Assembly (NCBI GenBank): GCA_052244495.1
Contig: JBQPXH010000001.1
Strand: one strand, 5' to 3'
Length of the DNA: 64,000 nucleotides
Source: Cereibacter_A sp052244495
GTDB taxonomy: Bacteria > Pseudomonadota > Alphaproteobacteria > Rhodobacterales > Rhodobacteraceae
Below are positions 35,748-45,700 of the stretch, piece by piece. Each line of letters starts with the position of its first letter. Within the stretch, counting starts at the first letter, position 1. The position numbers and the translations under genes are program-made. Below the pieces are notes generated by a model. That model was not told the DNA's origin. It made no database searches and saw only the letters and a program-made list of their open reading frames with translations.

Positions 35748-36992
35748 TCAGCGGGCGAGGCTCAGGACGCGGCCGAAGGGCGGGGCGAGGGGCTCGGGGC
35801 TGTCGGGCACGGCCCAGATGACGGGAAACCGGCGAGGGGCAGGCCCGAAAGGGCCGTCGAGATCGGTCAGCACGACCGCGATCGAGGGATCGAGTCCTGC
35901 GGCCTCCTCCAGAACCGCGACGAAGGAGGTGCCTCCGCCACGCGCCAGCGCCTGCCTTGGCAGCTGGCCCTGCCAGCGCGACGGGTCGAGCTTCAGCCGC
36001 GCCTGAACGGTCTCGTCAAAGACAAGCAGGTGGATCTCGGCGGCCGTGCGTCGCGCGATGCCGGCGACCTCGCCCATGAACAGGGCGAGCCGGTCGTCGT
36101 CGATGCTCGACGAGGCATCGAGCGCGATCACGATCCGCGGCTCGTGGCTCGCGCGGATCCGGCCGGGCCGGAAGGCGGGGACCGGGCCGCCCGAGGCCAG
36201 CGCCTCGGCCTCCATCGCGATCCAGTCGCGCGCGGGGCGGCGGTGGCTTTCGCTCGGGGCTTCGGTCACGGCACGGGTGACGAGGCCGCGAAGCTCGACC
36301 TCCCATGTCGTCTCGGGGTGCGGGATGTCGGCGATCCGGTGTCCGAGCAGGCCGATGCCGCGCCCGGCCATGCGCCCCGCCTCGAGCGCGCGGGCCAGAT
36401 GCTGCCGCCAGTCCGCCTCCTCGCGATCCTCGGCGGCACCGCCCGCCTTCGGGTGCAGGTCGCGGCCGGTCATCCGGTCCTCGGCATGGCTGCGCGCCTT
36501 CTCGGCGGCCGAGCGTCCCTTGCCGCCTGCCTTCATCAGCCGGATGTAGAGCCGGTCGGCATCCCATTCCGCCAGCGCCTCGCGCGCGCTCGGGCTCTGA
36601 CCCGTGGCGGCCATCAGCACGCCGGTCAGGGTGAGCGCGGGGCGGGGCAGGGCGTAGCCGGCGAGCAGCAGGCTTTCGTTGACGATGGCATCCGCCGCGA
36701 TGTTGTAGATCTCCGGGTCGAAACGATCGCCGAAGCGGGCCTGCATCGCCGCCATCCGCTGCGTGTGCCGCAGCGCCACATGCAGGATGTGATGGGCGGC
36801 CACGCCCATCTGCTCGTGCCGCGGCAGGGCCTCGAAGGCCGGCGAGTAATGGATCGTCGTGCCCTCTGTCGCGGCCGGCGGCCCGTCCTCGCGGTCGCGG
36901 TGCTCGCACCAGAGCGCGAGCGCCGCCATCGCCGGATCGGCTTCGCCGAGGGCGCGAAGCGCGACGCTTGCCCGCGCGCTGTGCCGGGTCAT
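35748..36992 (-). CDS. VWA-domain / putative metallopeptidase-domain protein
   Basis: 414-residue protein matching the DUF2201 plus VWA-like architecture. The N-terminal part (about 1-150) has an HHILH motif in GVAAHHILHVALRHTQRM near residue 66, similar to zinc-peptidase-like sites, plus IYNIAADAIVNESLLLAGYALP. The C-terminal VWA-like part (about 285-414) has IVIALDASSSIDDDRLALFM, a MIDAS-like D-x-S-x-S, and GGGTSFVAVLEEAA. It is coupled to the MoxR ATPase upstream by a four-base overlap. The pair probably acts as a chaperone or metal-insertion machine; client unknown. Confidence 0.85.
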   Translation of the reverse strand: MTRHSARASVALRALGEADPAMAALALWCEHRDREDGPPAATEGTTIHYSPAFEALPRHEQMGVAAHHILHVALRHTQRMAAMQARFGDRFDPEIYNIAADAIVNESLLLAGYALPRPALTLTGVLMAATGQSPSAREALAEWDADRLYIRLMKAGGKGRSAAEKARSHAEDRMTGRDLHPKAGGAAEDREEADWRQHLARALEAGRMAGRGIGLLGHRIADIPHPETTWEVELRGLVTRAVTEAPSESHRRPARDWIAMEAEALASGGPVPAFRPGRIRASHEPRIVIALDASSSIDDDRLALFMGEVAGIARRTAAEIHLLVFDETVQARLKLDPSRWQGQLPRQALARGGGTSFVAVLEEAAGLDPSIAVVLTDLDGPFGPAPRRFPVIWAVPDSPEPLAPPFGRVLSLAR

Positions 36993-38107
36993 TCCAGCCC
37001 CGCCGCCCGCCGCTCGGCGGCATAGGCCTGGTAGGCGCGGGACTGCAGGAAGACATGCTGCCAGCCGTTGTCCAGCGCCTTCTGGATCAGGATCTCGAAG
37101 CCATAGCCCGAGAGCTCGGCCAGTGGCATCCGCAGGAAGACCTCCTCGTCGCGACGGCGGCCGAGATGGCGGATCTCGGCCATGATCTCGATGATCTCGG
37201 GCAGGGTCTGCGCATCGGCCATCGCCACCAGCCCGTAGATGAGCGCCGTCAGCCCGTGCATCGTGGCGGGGTAGAGCCGCGTCCGCGCGCTGTCGCGGGC
37301 GGCGAGAAGCTCGGTGACCTGGACCGTTGCCGCGATGTCGTCGGCGATCAGCGCGAATTCGGCCGCCGCCGCCTCGCCCACCGTTCCCGCGACCATGACG
37401 TCGCGCATCCGCCGGTCGGACACCTGCTGCAGGATCGTCGAGACCCGCGCCCAGCTGCGCGGCGTGCAGGCGATCATCTGGCCGCGGCGCAGCGCCTCCT
37501 CGGTGGTCTCGAGAAGGTCGGGGCGGGTGCGGATGAAGGCGATCACCGTCGGATGGAGGCCCTGCGGCAGCGCATAGCGCAGCAGCCAGTCGGGCGCGTC
37601 CGCACGCAGGTTCAGGTGGATCAGCCGGTCCGAGAGCGCGGTGCCCATCTCGTAGGCCACGGCGCCGTCCTCGACACGGTTGCCCGCGGCGACGATGAAG
37701 GCCGAGGGCGGCAGCCGGTGGCGGCCCACGCGCCGCTCCTGCAGGAGGCCGTAAACCGTCGGCTGCAGGTTCGGAGCGGCTGCGGTCAGCTCGTCAAGGA
37801 AGAGGATCGCCGGACGTTCCGGATCGTCGGGCAGGTCCTCGGGCCGGTACCAGACGGTCTTCTGGCTGGCATGATCGTAATAGGGCAGGCCGCGCAGGTC
37901 CTGCGGCTCGATCGTGGTCAGCCGCAGATCGAAGAGCATCGAGCCGGTGCGTTCGGCCAGTTGCTGCACGATCTCGGTCTTGCCGATGCCGGGGCGGCCG
38001 TGGAGCATCCACGAGACCATCATCCCTCCGGATCGCTGCGCCTCCCACCCGTGAAGCAGCACCTCGAAGGCCTCGCCGGTCGAGACCGGCATCGTGTTCA
38101 CGCCCAT
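36989..38107 (-). CDS. MoxR family AAA+ ATPase
   Basis: 372-residue AAA+ ATPase. Walker A HGRPGIGKTE (K43), Walker B ILFLDELTAA near residue 104, and a sensor-like IVAAGNRVED segment near residue 135 are visible, followed by an all-helical C-terminal region. The start at 38107 (MGVNTMPVSTGEAF) has GGAG 8 bases upstream; MPVSTGEAF at 38092 is the alternative. It overlaps the VWA gene by 4 bases. MoxR-VWA pairs remodel or mature protein complexes; here no specific client gene is adjacent. Confidence 0.9.
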   Translation of the reverse strand: MGVNTMPVSTGEAFEVLLHGWEAQRSGGMMVSWMLHGRPGIGKTEIVQQLAERTGSMLFDLRLTTIEPQDLRGLPYYDHASQKTVWYRPEDLPDDPERPAILFLDELTAAAPNLQPTVYGLLQERRVGRHRLPPSAFIVAAGNRVEDGAVAYEMGTALSDRLIHLNLRADAPDWLLRYALPQGLHPTVIAFIRTRPDLLETTEEALRRGQMIACTPRSWARVSTILQQVSDRRMRDVMVAGTVGEAAAAEFALIADDIAATVQVTELLAARDSARTRLYPATMHGLTALIYGLVAMADAQTLPEIIEIMAEIRHLGRRRDEEVFLRMPLAELSGYGFEILIQKALDNGWQHVFLQSRAYQAYAAERRAAGLE

Positions 38108-38427
38108 TACCCAGCTCCGCAACCCGCGGGCTGATGTTAGAGGCGGCGGGCCGGGGGGCAAGCCCCGGAAACGCGGGCTTGATCCATCTGGACCGCGGCG
38201 ACCGGAAGCGCGAGGGGCGGCGCCATCGGGCTTCGGGCAGCCGGAACCTTCATCCGTCCGCCGGTGCGCATCTGACGGTCGGACCGCAGGAAGCGCCGGG
38301 GCGTCTTGTCCCGGCAAGGCCCTCCGTCGGCGGGGCGGCACGAGCGGATTGCCGTGTCCCGGCAATCCCTTGCCAGCCATCCCGCATCCATGGGCGCCGC
38401 CGCTCAGGAGCGGCACCCGCTGCGTCG
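38108..38427. other. Intergenic region between moxR and glgX
   Basis: 320 bases without a gene I can support. A short perfect hairpin GCCGCTC-AG-GAGCGGC lies at 38400-38415, just past the glgX stop on the minus strand, and may help end that transcript. The moxR promoter should lie in the left part, but no clear -35/-10 pair is visible. Confidence 0.5.
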
Positions 38428-40503
38428 TCAGTCGACGGCCGCGAAGACCATCACGCTCTGCCAGCCCACCGCGATCGTTCCCTCGGCCGTCTCGTCGCAG
38501 GCGATCCGATCACGCGAGGTGTCGATCTTCAGCCGCCATTCCCCCTCGGGCAGGGCGAACTCCCCGTCGTCACCGCCGTTGAGCAGGATCAGAAGGTCGC
38601 GCCCCTTCGGCAGGTCGAGCCGCAGCGCAAAAAGCCTCAGATCGCCGTCGTTCCAGTCGCCTTCCGTCATCTCGCGCCCCGCGGGATGGAACCAGCTTGC
38701 CACCGGCGTGTCGTGCTGCACCGCCTCGGGTCCCACGGCGAAGCGGGCCCGCGCGAGACCGCCCTCGGCCCGGCGGAACTCGGCGAGGTCGGCGACCGCC
38801 TGGATCAGGTCTTCGCGGGCGTTCTCCCAGTCGAGCCAGGCGATCTCGTTGTCCTGGCAATAGGCGTTGTTGTTGCCGTGCTGGCTCTGGCCGAACTCGT
38901 CGCCCGCGAGGATCATGGGCACGCCCTGCGAGACGAAGACGGTGGCCAGCATCGCCTTCACCCGGCGCAGCCGCGCCTCGAGGATGCCGGGGTCGTCCGT
39001 CGGCCCCTCGGCGCCAAGATTGTGCGACAGGTTGTGCGAGTGGCCGTCGCGGTTGTCCTCGCCGTTCGCCTCGTTGTGCTTGTCGTCGTAGGAAACGAGG
39101 TCCCAGGCGGTGAAACCGTCATGGGCCGCGATGAAATTGACCGAGGAGGTCGCAGGCCGGTGCGAATGCGAGAACTGGACCGGCGAGCCGAGGAGCCGCT
39201 GGGATATGTCGCCCACCAGGCCGGTATCGCGCCGCCAGAACGCGCGCACATCGTCGCGCGCCTTGTCGTTCCACTCGCGGAACGGCCAGGGGAAGCCGCC
39301 GACCTGATAGCCGCCCTCGCCGATGTCCCATGGCTCGGCGATGAGCTTCACCGTGGAGAGCACCGGATCCTGCCGGATCGCGGCGAAGAAGGTGCCCTCG
39401 CGCTCGAACCCCAGCACCTCGCGCCCGAGCGTCGAGGCGAGGTCGAAGCGGAAGCCGTCGACATGCATGACCTCGACCCAGTAGCGCAGGGAGTCCAGCA
39501 CCATGCGCAGCACCATCGGATGCGCCACATTCAGCGTGTTGCCGGTGCCGGTGGTGTCGAAGGAGTGGCGTTTCGCCTCGGGCGAGAGCAGGTAGTAGGA
39601 CACGTTGTCGATGCCGCGGAACGAGAGGGTGGGGCCCTTCTCGTTGCCCTCGCAGGTGTGGTTGTAGACCACGTCGAGGATCACCTCGATGCCGGCGTCG
39701 TGGAACCGCTTGATCGCCTGCTTTACCTCGCGCATCGAGCCGGACTTGGTATAGGGCCGGTAGGGGGCGAAGAAGGACAGGGTATTGTAGCCCCAGTAGT
39801 TCGAAAGCCCCTTCTCGATCAGGTGCTGGTCGTTGAGAAAGCCATGGATCGGCAGGAGCTCGATCGACGTCACGCCGATCGACTTCAGATGGTCGATCAC
39901 GGCGGGCGAGGCGAGGCCCTTGAAGGTGCCGCGGTCGCCTTCGGGCACGCCCGGATGACGCATGCTCAGGCCCTTCACATGCGCCTCATAGATAACCGTC
40001 TCTTCCCACCGGTGGCGGAGCGCCTTGTCTGCCTCCCAGTCGAAGGCGGGATCGACCACGACCGCCTTCGGCACGAAGGAGGCGCTGTCCCGAGGGTCGA
40101 GCTCGCGGTCGTCGCCGCCCACGGGATAACCGAAGAGCGCGTCGTTCCAGATCAGGTCGCCCTTCAACTCGCGGGCATAGGGGTCGATCAGCAGCTTGTT
40201 GGCGTTGAACCGGTGCCCGTCCTCGGGCGCGTGGGGACCGTGCACGCGGTAGCCGTAGACCTGTCCTTCCCGGATGCCGGGAAGATAGCCGTACCAGATC
40301 CCGCCCTCGTAGGACGGAAGGTCGAGGCAGTGCGTCTGGGTCTTGCCGTCCTCGTCGAAGAGGCAGAGCTCCACTCGAGTCGCATTCTCGGAGAAGAGGG
40401 CGAAGTTCGTGCCTTCTCCGTCATAGTCGGCGCCGAGCCGGTTCGGATGGGCCGAGGATATGTCGAACTTGAGCGGCGGCGCGGGGCGGGCGGAACGCTT
40501 CAT
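38428..40503 (-). CDS. glgX: Glycogen debranching enzyme GlgX
   Basis: 691-residue GH13 isoamylase-type enzyme that removes short alpha-1,6 branches from glycogen after phosphorylase action. It has an N-terminal CBM48 (about 12-110) and a GH13 barrel with ILDVVYNHTCEGN, the nucleophile region VDGFRFDLASTLG, the acid/base region LIAEPWDIGEGGYQVGGFP, and the transition-state aspartate region FIAAHDGFTAWDLVSY. All three acidic residues are present. The start overlaps the stop of the glgC-like gene by 4 bases (ATGA), so the two are coupled. Confidence 0.95.
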   Translation of the reverse strand: MKRSARPAPPLKFDISSAHPNRLGADYDGEGTNFALFSENATRVELCLFDEDGKTQTHCLDLPSYEGGIWYGYLPGIREGQVYGYRVHGPHAPEDGHRFNANKLLIDPYARELKGDLIWNDALFGYPVGGDDRELDPRDSASFVPKAVVVDPAFDWEADKALRHRWEETVIYEAHVKGLSMRHPGVPEGDRGTFKGLASPAVIDHLKSIGVTSIELLPIHGFLNDQHLIEKGLSNYWGYNTLSFFAPYRPYTKSGSMREVKQAIKRFHDAGIEVILDVVYNHTCEGNEKGPTLSFRGIDNVSYYLLSPEAKRHSFDTTGTGNTLNVAHPMVLRMVLDSLRYWVEVMHVDGFRFDLASTLGREVLGFEREGTFFAAIRQDPVLSTVKLIAEPWDIGEGGYQVGGFPWPFREWNDKARDDVRAFWRRDTGLVGDISQRLLGSPVQFSHSHRPATSSVNFIAAHDGFTAWDLVSYDDKHNEANGEDNRDGHSHNLSHNLGAEGPTDDPGILEARLRRVKAMLATVFVSQGVPMILAGDEFGQSQHGNNNAYCQDNEIAWLDWENAREDLIQAVADLAEFRRAEGGLARARFAVGPEAVQHDTPVASWFHPAGREMTEGDWNDGDLRLFALRLDLPKGRDLLILLNGGDDGEFALPEGEWRLKIDTSRDRIACDETAEGTIAVGWQSVMVFAAVD

Positions 40504-41729
40504 GCCGAGCGGCCCATGCGCGTGGCGGAAAGGGGCGCGAAGGCGCGGCCGCGGTCGGCGGCCCGGCGGGCGAGCATCTGCGTGGTCACCAGGACCGTTC
40601 CCTCCTCGCTGCGCCGGAACCAGCGGGCGTCCTCGTCCGGGTCCTCGCCGATCACCAGGCCCGATGGGACCGACGTGCCCGGAGCGACGATGGCGCGGGT
40701 GAGCCGCACGCCGGGGGCCACGCGTGCACCCGGCAGAAGCACGCTCTCGTCCAGCATGCACCAGCGTCCGGGCGTGCCGGCACCGAGCCGGGGGGCATGG
40801 AGCGAGATGCCTCCGGTCTGCATCCGGAAGGCGAACTGCACGAGTTCGCCGGAGGCGGCCTTCATCTCGTGCTCGCTGGCAGCCACCTGAGGCGGCAGGG
40901 TGCAGGGCGGCTCGCCGCGCGTGAAATCGAGCTGCGCGCGGCGATAGGCATCCAGCGTGCCGACGTCGCGCCAGTAGAAGCCGTCGCCAGGAACGCGATA
41001 GGCCTGCGCCTCGCCCAGAGCCACCGCGAGCGGCAGGATGTCGTTCCCGAAATCCTGCGTCGCGCCCGGAACCATGCGCAGGACCGACGCCAGCCAGTCG
41101 AAGTCGAAGACATAGATGCCCATGCTGACCATGGCCCTGCCCGGAAGCGCGGGGTCCGGCGGCACATGGTCGGGCTTCTCGAGGAAGCTCTCGATCCGTC
41201 CGCCTTCGTCGGTGCGGACGACGCCGAAGGCGCGGGCACGGTCCCTCGGGACCGTATCGACCGCCACGGTCGCGGAGGCCCCGGACGCGCGATGGGCGGC
41301 CACCAGCGCCGCGTAGTCCATTTCGTAGACATGGTCGGCCGCAAGCACCACGAGTTCGCGCGCACCCGCGGACCTGAGTTCGGCAAGGTTTGCGGTCACG
41401 GCTGCGGCGGTTCCCCCGTATCCTTCAGGTGTGCCGGTGACGGACGGTCCCTCGCGCAGCATGAGCCCGCCTGCCGGGAATCGCGGGGCCCAGAAGCTCT
41501 CGAGGTGACGGGCCAGCGACGTCGGGCGATATTGTGTCGCGACGATCATCCGGGTCAGTCCCGAGCGGACCACGTTCGCGATCGTGAAATCCACGATCCG
41601 CCGCGACCCGGCGAAGGGCAGGGCGGGCTTGCACTGGCTTGCGGTCAGCTCATGCAGGCGGGAGCCGCGGCCTCCCGCGAGGAGCACCGTGAAGGTGTCG
41701 GAAAGGTCCGGCTCGCAGGCATGGCTCAT
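40500..41729 (-). CDS. glgC: Glucose-1-phosphate adenylyltransferase (GlgC-like)
   Basis: 409-residue nucleotidyltransferase making ADP-glucose for glycogen synthesis. The N-terminal LLAGGRGSRLHELT and CKPALPFAGSRRIVDFTIANVVRSG match GlgC, with VATQYRPTSLARHL following. The catalytic aspartate region is VLAADHVYEMDY, and SMGIYVFDFDWL and YWRDVGTLDAYRRAQ lie further on. A C-terminal left-handed beta-helix-like region spans about 300-380. Some positions differ from usual (GTAAAVTANLAEL where GTADAV is typical), so this may be a paralogue rather than the main enzyme. Coupled to glgX. Confidence 0.87.
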   Translation of the reverse strand: MSHACEPDLSDTFTVLLAGGRGSRLHELTASQCKPALPFAGSRRIVDFTIANVVRSGLTRMIVATQYRPTSLARHLESFWAPRFPAGGLMLREGPSVTGTPEGYGGTAAAVTANLAELRSAGARELVVLAADHVYEMDYAALVAAHRASGASATVAVDTVPRDRARAFGVVRTDEGGRIESFLEKPDHVPPDPALPGRAMVSMGIYVFDFDWLASVLRMVPGATQDFGNDILPLAVALGEAQAYRVPGDGFYWRDVGTLDAYRRAQLDFTRGEPPCTLPPQVAASEHEMKAASGELVQFAFRMQTGGISLHAPRLGAGTPGRWCMLDESVLLPGARVAPGVRLTRAIVAPGTSVPSGLVIGEDPDEDARWFRRSEEGTVLVTTQMLARRAADRGRAFAPLSATRMGRSA

Positions 41730-42166
41730 TGGGTTCGTATCCGGTTTTCAGGGAAGTTGCGCGCTTCAACCGGCCGCAGCGGGGGGCGGTTCCGCCGATG
41801 CAGGAAAATTCGCATGCGATCCGGCGCCTGTCGGCACGGATTGCAGTGCCCGGGCCGAAAGTGCTCGGGAAAATGAAGAACCTGCCCACTGGCCAGGTTC
41901 CGGGGAACCGGATCCCGGCCCGGACCGTTCGCTCGCGTCATCAGGCTACTTGCGAGACGGTTGGGGTGCGAAAGTTCAGGGAAATCCAGATCCGGTTCCG
42001 CAGGACCATTCCTGTGGCGCCGGACAGGGCGCGCACCCGCGGATCCTGTGGCGCCGTTCGGTCCGCAGGTGCGCTCCGGCACCTGCCGGACGACGACGGG
42101 GAGCCGCGATCTTCGATCAGGCGGGCTGACGAGGGACGCTTCGGCCCGCCGTCCCGGACATTCCGG
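41730..42166. other. Intergenic region between glgC and the LOV gene
   Basis: 437 bases with no gene I can support on either strand. The left end should hold the glgC promoter. A 13-base direct repeat TCCTGTGGCGCCG occurs at 42010-42022 and 42044-42056. Base composition is slightly less GC-rich around 41820-41900. No terminator with a T-tract is visible. Confidence 0.5.
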
Positions 42167-42697
42167 CTAGGACCGCCGCTCCCATGCGCGGACGAGAGCG
42201 GCCGCGACCTCGGCCAGCTGGCGGCGCGTATCCATCTCGAGGCGTGCGGCGACGGCACCGATCCTCGCCAGATCGCGGCTGAGGGCACCGGCATGACCGG
42301 CAGCCGCCGCTGGCCGGTCGCCCCCGAGGCCATCCAGCTCGAACTGCGAGCCGAGGAAATAGTCCGGAGCACCCGGTCGGCCGCCGACGGGGTGGAGGAA
42401 GAGCAGGTTGTCGAACGGCTCTCCGTTGGAGCGGTAGTTGCGCAGCACCACCTGCACCTCGTTGCCCTGCGCAAGGGCGTCGCGGATGTCGGCGCGCGCC
42501 TGCTCGTTCTCGCCCTCGCGCTGCAGAAACCGGCAGTTCAAACCGAGGATGCGCCCCTCGCTGTAGCCGGTCATGCGCAGGAAGGGCGGATTGGCCAGCA
42601 CGAGGGGCTGCTCGGGAAGGGACATGTCCGCCAGTGTCAGTGCGACACCCGAACGATCGAAGACCCCGCGGATCTTCTCGAACTGTTTCTGGTCCAT
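42167..42697 (-). CDS. Short LOV-domain blue-light photoreceptor (RsLOV-like)
   Basis: 176-residue stand-alone LOV protein. The flavin-binding motif is LGLNCRFLQ (canonical GRNCRFLQ) with adduct-forming cysteine C55. N-terminal GVALTLADMSLPEQPLVLANPPFLRMTGYSEG, then NYRSNGEPFDNLLFLHPVGG and YFLGSQFELDG, complete the PAS/LOV core (about 12-122). A helical C-terminal extension (about 125-176) replaces an effector domain. From memory it closely matches RsLOV of R. sphaeroides, a short LOV protein whose dimer dissociates in light. It diverges from the kinase gene at 42768 with only 70 bases between start codons. Confidence 0.93.
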   Translation of the reverse strand: MDQKQFEKIRGVFDRSGVALTLADMSLPEQPLVLANPPFLRMTGYSEGRILGLNCRFLQREGENEQARADIRDALAQGNEVQVVLRNYRSNGEPFDNLLFLHPVGGRPGAPDYFLGSQFELDGLGGDRPAAAAGHAGALSRDLARIGAVAARLEMDTRRQLAEVAAALVRAWERRS

Positions 42698-42767
42698 ACC
42701 CCCTCGCGTCCTGTGCCGCCGGAGCGTATGCGTCGGCTTGTCGCAGTTCCAGACGAAAGTTGACGAT

Positions 42768-45700
42768 ATGACGGAAATGCTTTCCGCCGCCGAATCCCGC
42801 GCCGGCGGCGATCTGATCCTCCTCGGGATAGGGGCCTCGGCGGGGGGACTTGAGGCGTTCCAGAGCCTCCTTGGCGCGCTGCGCCCGACGGATCGCTTCG
42901 CGCTCGTGCTCGTCCAGCACCTCGATCCCGAGCATGAGAGCCTTCTGCCCGAACTCCTGTCGAAGCGCACGCGGCTTCCCGTTCAGGCCATCACCGACGG
43001 CATGCAGATCGAGGGCGGGAACGTCTACCTCATCCCGCCGGCCTACAGCCTCGACATCAGGGGACGGACCCTGAGGCTGGTGCCCTTCGAGGCGCCGCGC
43101 GGGCTTCGCCGTCCGATCGACAGCTTCCTGCACGCGCTTGCGCGTGAACATGGCGCGCGGTCCGCGGGCGTGATCCTCTCGGGCACCGGATCGGATGGGT
43201 CGAACGGGGTTCGCGCGATCAAGGAGGCGGGCGGGCTCGTCTTCGCGCAGGATCCGAAGGATGCGCGGTACGACGGCATGCCCCGCTCGGCGATCGGCAC
43301 CGGCGCCGTCGACCTCGTCCTGCCGGCGTCCGAGATGGTCGGCGTGCTGCGCGACTTCCACAACCGCGCGTCCGGCATCGCCCCTACTGTCGAGAGCGAC
43401 GCGGAATTCATCGAGAAGGTGGTGCGCAACGTCCGCTACCGCACCGGCCACGACTTCTCGGGCTACAAGAGCGGCACCCTGCACCGCCGGATCACGCTGC
43501 GCATGTCGGTTCTCGGGCTTGACGAGCCGGGAGATTACCTGCGCGAGCTGGTCCAGAACCGCAGCGAGGCCGACCGGCTGTTCCGCGACCTCTTGATCAA
43601 CGTGACCAGCTTCTTCCGGGACCCGGGCGCCTTCGAGGCCCTGGCGCGGATCGCGGTCCCGGCCATTCTGGAAAACAAGAGCCGGGGGGACGAGGTGCGC
43701 ATCTGGGTGCCCGGCTGCTCGACGGGACAGGAAGCTTACACCGTCGCCATGGTCATGGCCGATGCGATGGCGCGGCTCGACGTCCGGGCGCGGCTTTGCG
43801 TCTTCGGCACCGACATCGACGAGGAGGCGCTGGCGGTCGCCCGGCGCGCGCAGTATCCGAATTCCATCGTCTCCGAGATTCCGCCCGAGTTTCTTGAACG
43901 CTACTTCAGCCCGACGCGGAACGGGTTCGAGGTGCGCGGCGAGCTGCGCGACGTCGTTCGCTTCTCGTCCCAGAGCCTCGTCAAGGATCCGCCGTTCTCG
44001 CGGCTCGACCTCGTCACCTGCCGAAACCTGCTGATCTACTTCAACCATGGCCTGCAGGAACTGGCGCAGCGCGTGTTCCACTACGCCCTGCGACCCGGCG
44101 GCTACCTGATGCTCGGCCCGTCCGAGACGGCTAAGGTCGAGGGCGAGCCCTTCATCGACGTCGTGCCCGAGCACCGCATCTACCGGCGCAACGAGGCCGT
44201 GGCGCGGTCGCCGGACCTGCCGCGCGGCTTCCGGCGCATCCCCGTCGGCGGCGAGCCGGCGCACGACGCGATGCCCGAGCAGGTCTTCGGCATCCCCTAC
44301 GCGGCGGCCGAAGCCCTCCTGTCGCGCCATGTGCCCTCCTTCCTGCTCGTCGGCCCGCAGGACGAGGTGACGCGCGTCGGTCCGGGGGCGGAGCGCTACG
44401 TCCGCCTCAACCCGGGCACGGCGTCGCTCGGCATCCGTTCGATCATCCTCGCCGAGCTGGAGCAGCCGCTGAAGCGGCTGTTGACGGCCTGCGCCATCGC
44501 CGGCGGCGGCTATCGTCAGACCCGCGTCGAGCTGGGCGAGGCGGACGAGGTCCAGGACGTCACCATCGGCTGCGAGACGCTTCCCGACGGCTCGCGGCTC
44601 GTCACGTTCGGAACCTCTGCGGCGCCGGCCGAGCCCGACAGCCGGATCGTGCTCGACGAAGCCTATGTGAGCCAGCTCGAGGACGAGCTGGAGGAGGCGC
44701 GCCGGATGGTGCGCACCACGGTGGAGGAACTCGAGACCTCGAACGAGGAGCTCAAGAGCTCCAACGAGGAAATGATGTCGATGAACGAGGAGCTTCAGTC
44801 GGCGAACGAGGAGTTGTCGACCACCAACGAGGAGTTGCAGACCAAGCTGGCCGAACTGGCCGGAGCCAATGCCGACCTCGCGAACTTCATGTCCTCGACC
44901 CAGATCGCGACGGTCTTCCTCGACCGGGACCTGCGGCTGAGGAACTTCACCCCCGAGGCCGCCACCTGGTTCCGCTTCGTGGAACAGGACCGCGGGCGCG
45001 AGATCACCGACATCGGCGCCCGGCTGGACATGAGGGTCGTGGCCGAAGTCAGCGCGCGCGTCGCGAATGGCGGAGAGGCGGAAGAGGTGGGCATGGTGTC
45101 GACGGACGGGAAGGCCGAGGTGATCGTGCGCTTTGCCCCCTACCGCAGCGGCGCGACCGACCGGGGCGGAGTGGTCTTTTCTGTCTTCGACGTGACCGCC
45201 GTCACCCGATATGCGCGCGCGGCCGAGGAGGCTTCTGCCCAGGCGCGCGCCAGCGCCGAGGAGATCGAGGAGCTTTACCTCGGCAGTCCCGGCGCCATGG
45301 GCCTCGTCGACCGCGACTTCCGCTATCTGCGCGCCAATCCGAAGATGATCGAGTTCAGCGGCTTGTCTGCCGGCAGCATCATCGGCCGTTCGATCTCCGA
45401 GGTGCACGCGGATGTCGCCGGAAGGATGGTGGCTTCGGTTCGCAAGGTCTTCGAGACGGGCGAGCCGGTTCTGAGGCAGGTGCTGCGCGGAAGCACGACC
45501 GCAGAACCCGAGGTGCCGCGCGTCTGGGAGGTGGACTGGTATCCCGTGCATCGCTCGGACGGTGTCCGCGCCGTCGGCTTCAACGTGACCGACGTCACAC
45601 GCCTGCTGGAACTGCAGGCCGACCTGCGGCGCATCATGCGCGAGTTGCAGCACCGGGTGAAGAACATGCTCTCGAACGTGATCGCGCTGGTGAACCGCGC

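Noticed and set aside
35701..35790. Imperfect duplication of the end of the VWA gene just past its stop (GCGGCCGAAG context)
   Set aside because: Only about 20 bases match, which could be chance in GC-rich DNA; no functional consequence is apparent.
36000..38107. Cobalt chelatase (CobS/CobT) for the MoxR/VWA pair
   Set aside because: The AAA+ and VWA layout is similar, but the VWA protein has the metallopeptidase-like N-domain and lacks the acidic CobT region, and no cobalamin genes are adjacent.
42010..42056. Direct repeat of 13 bases (TCCTGTGGCGCCG) twice, possible regulator site or repeat array
   Set aside because: Only two units, no further copies seen, and no nearby start codon it would serve.
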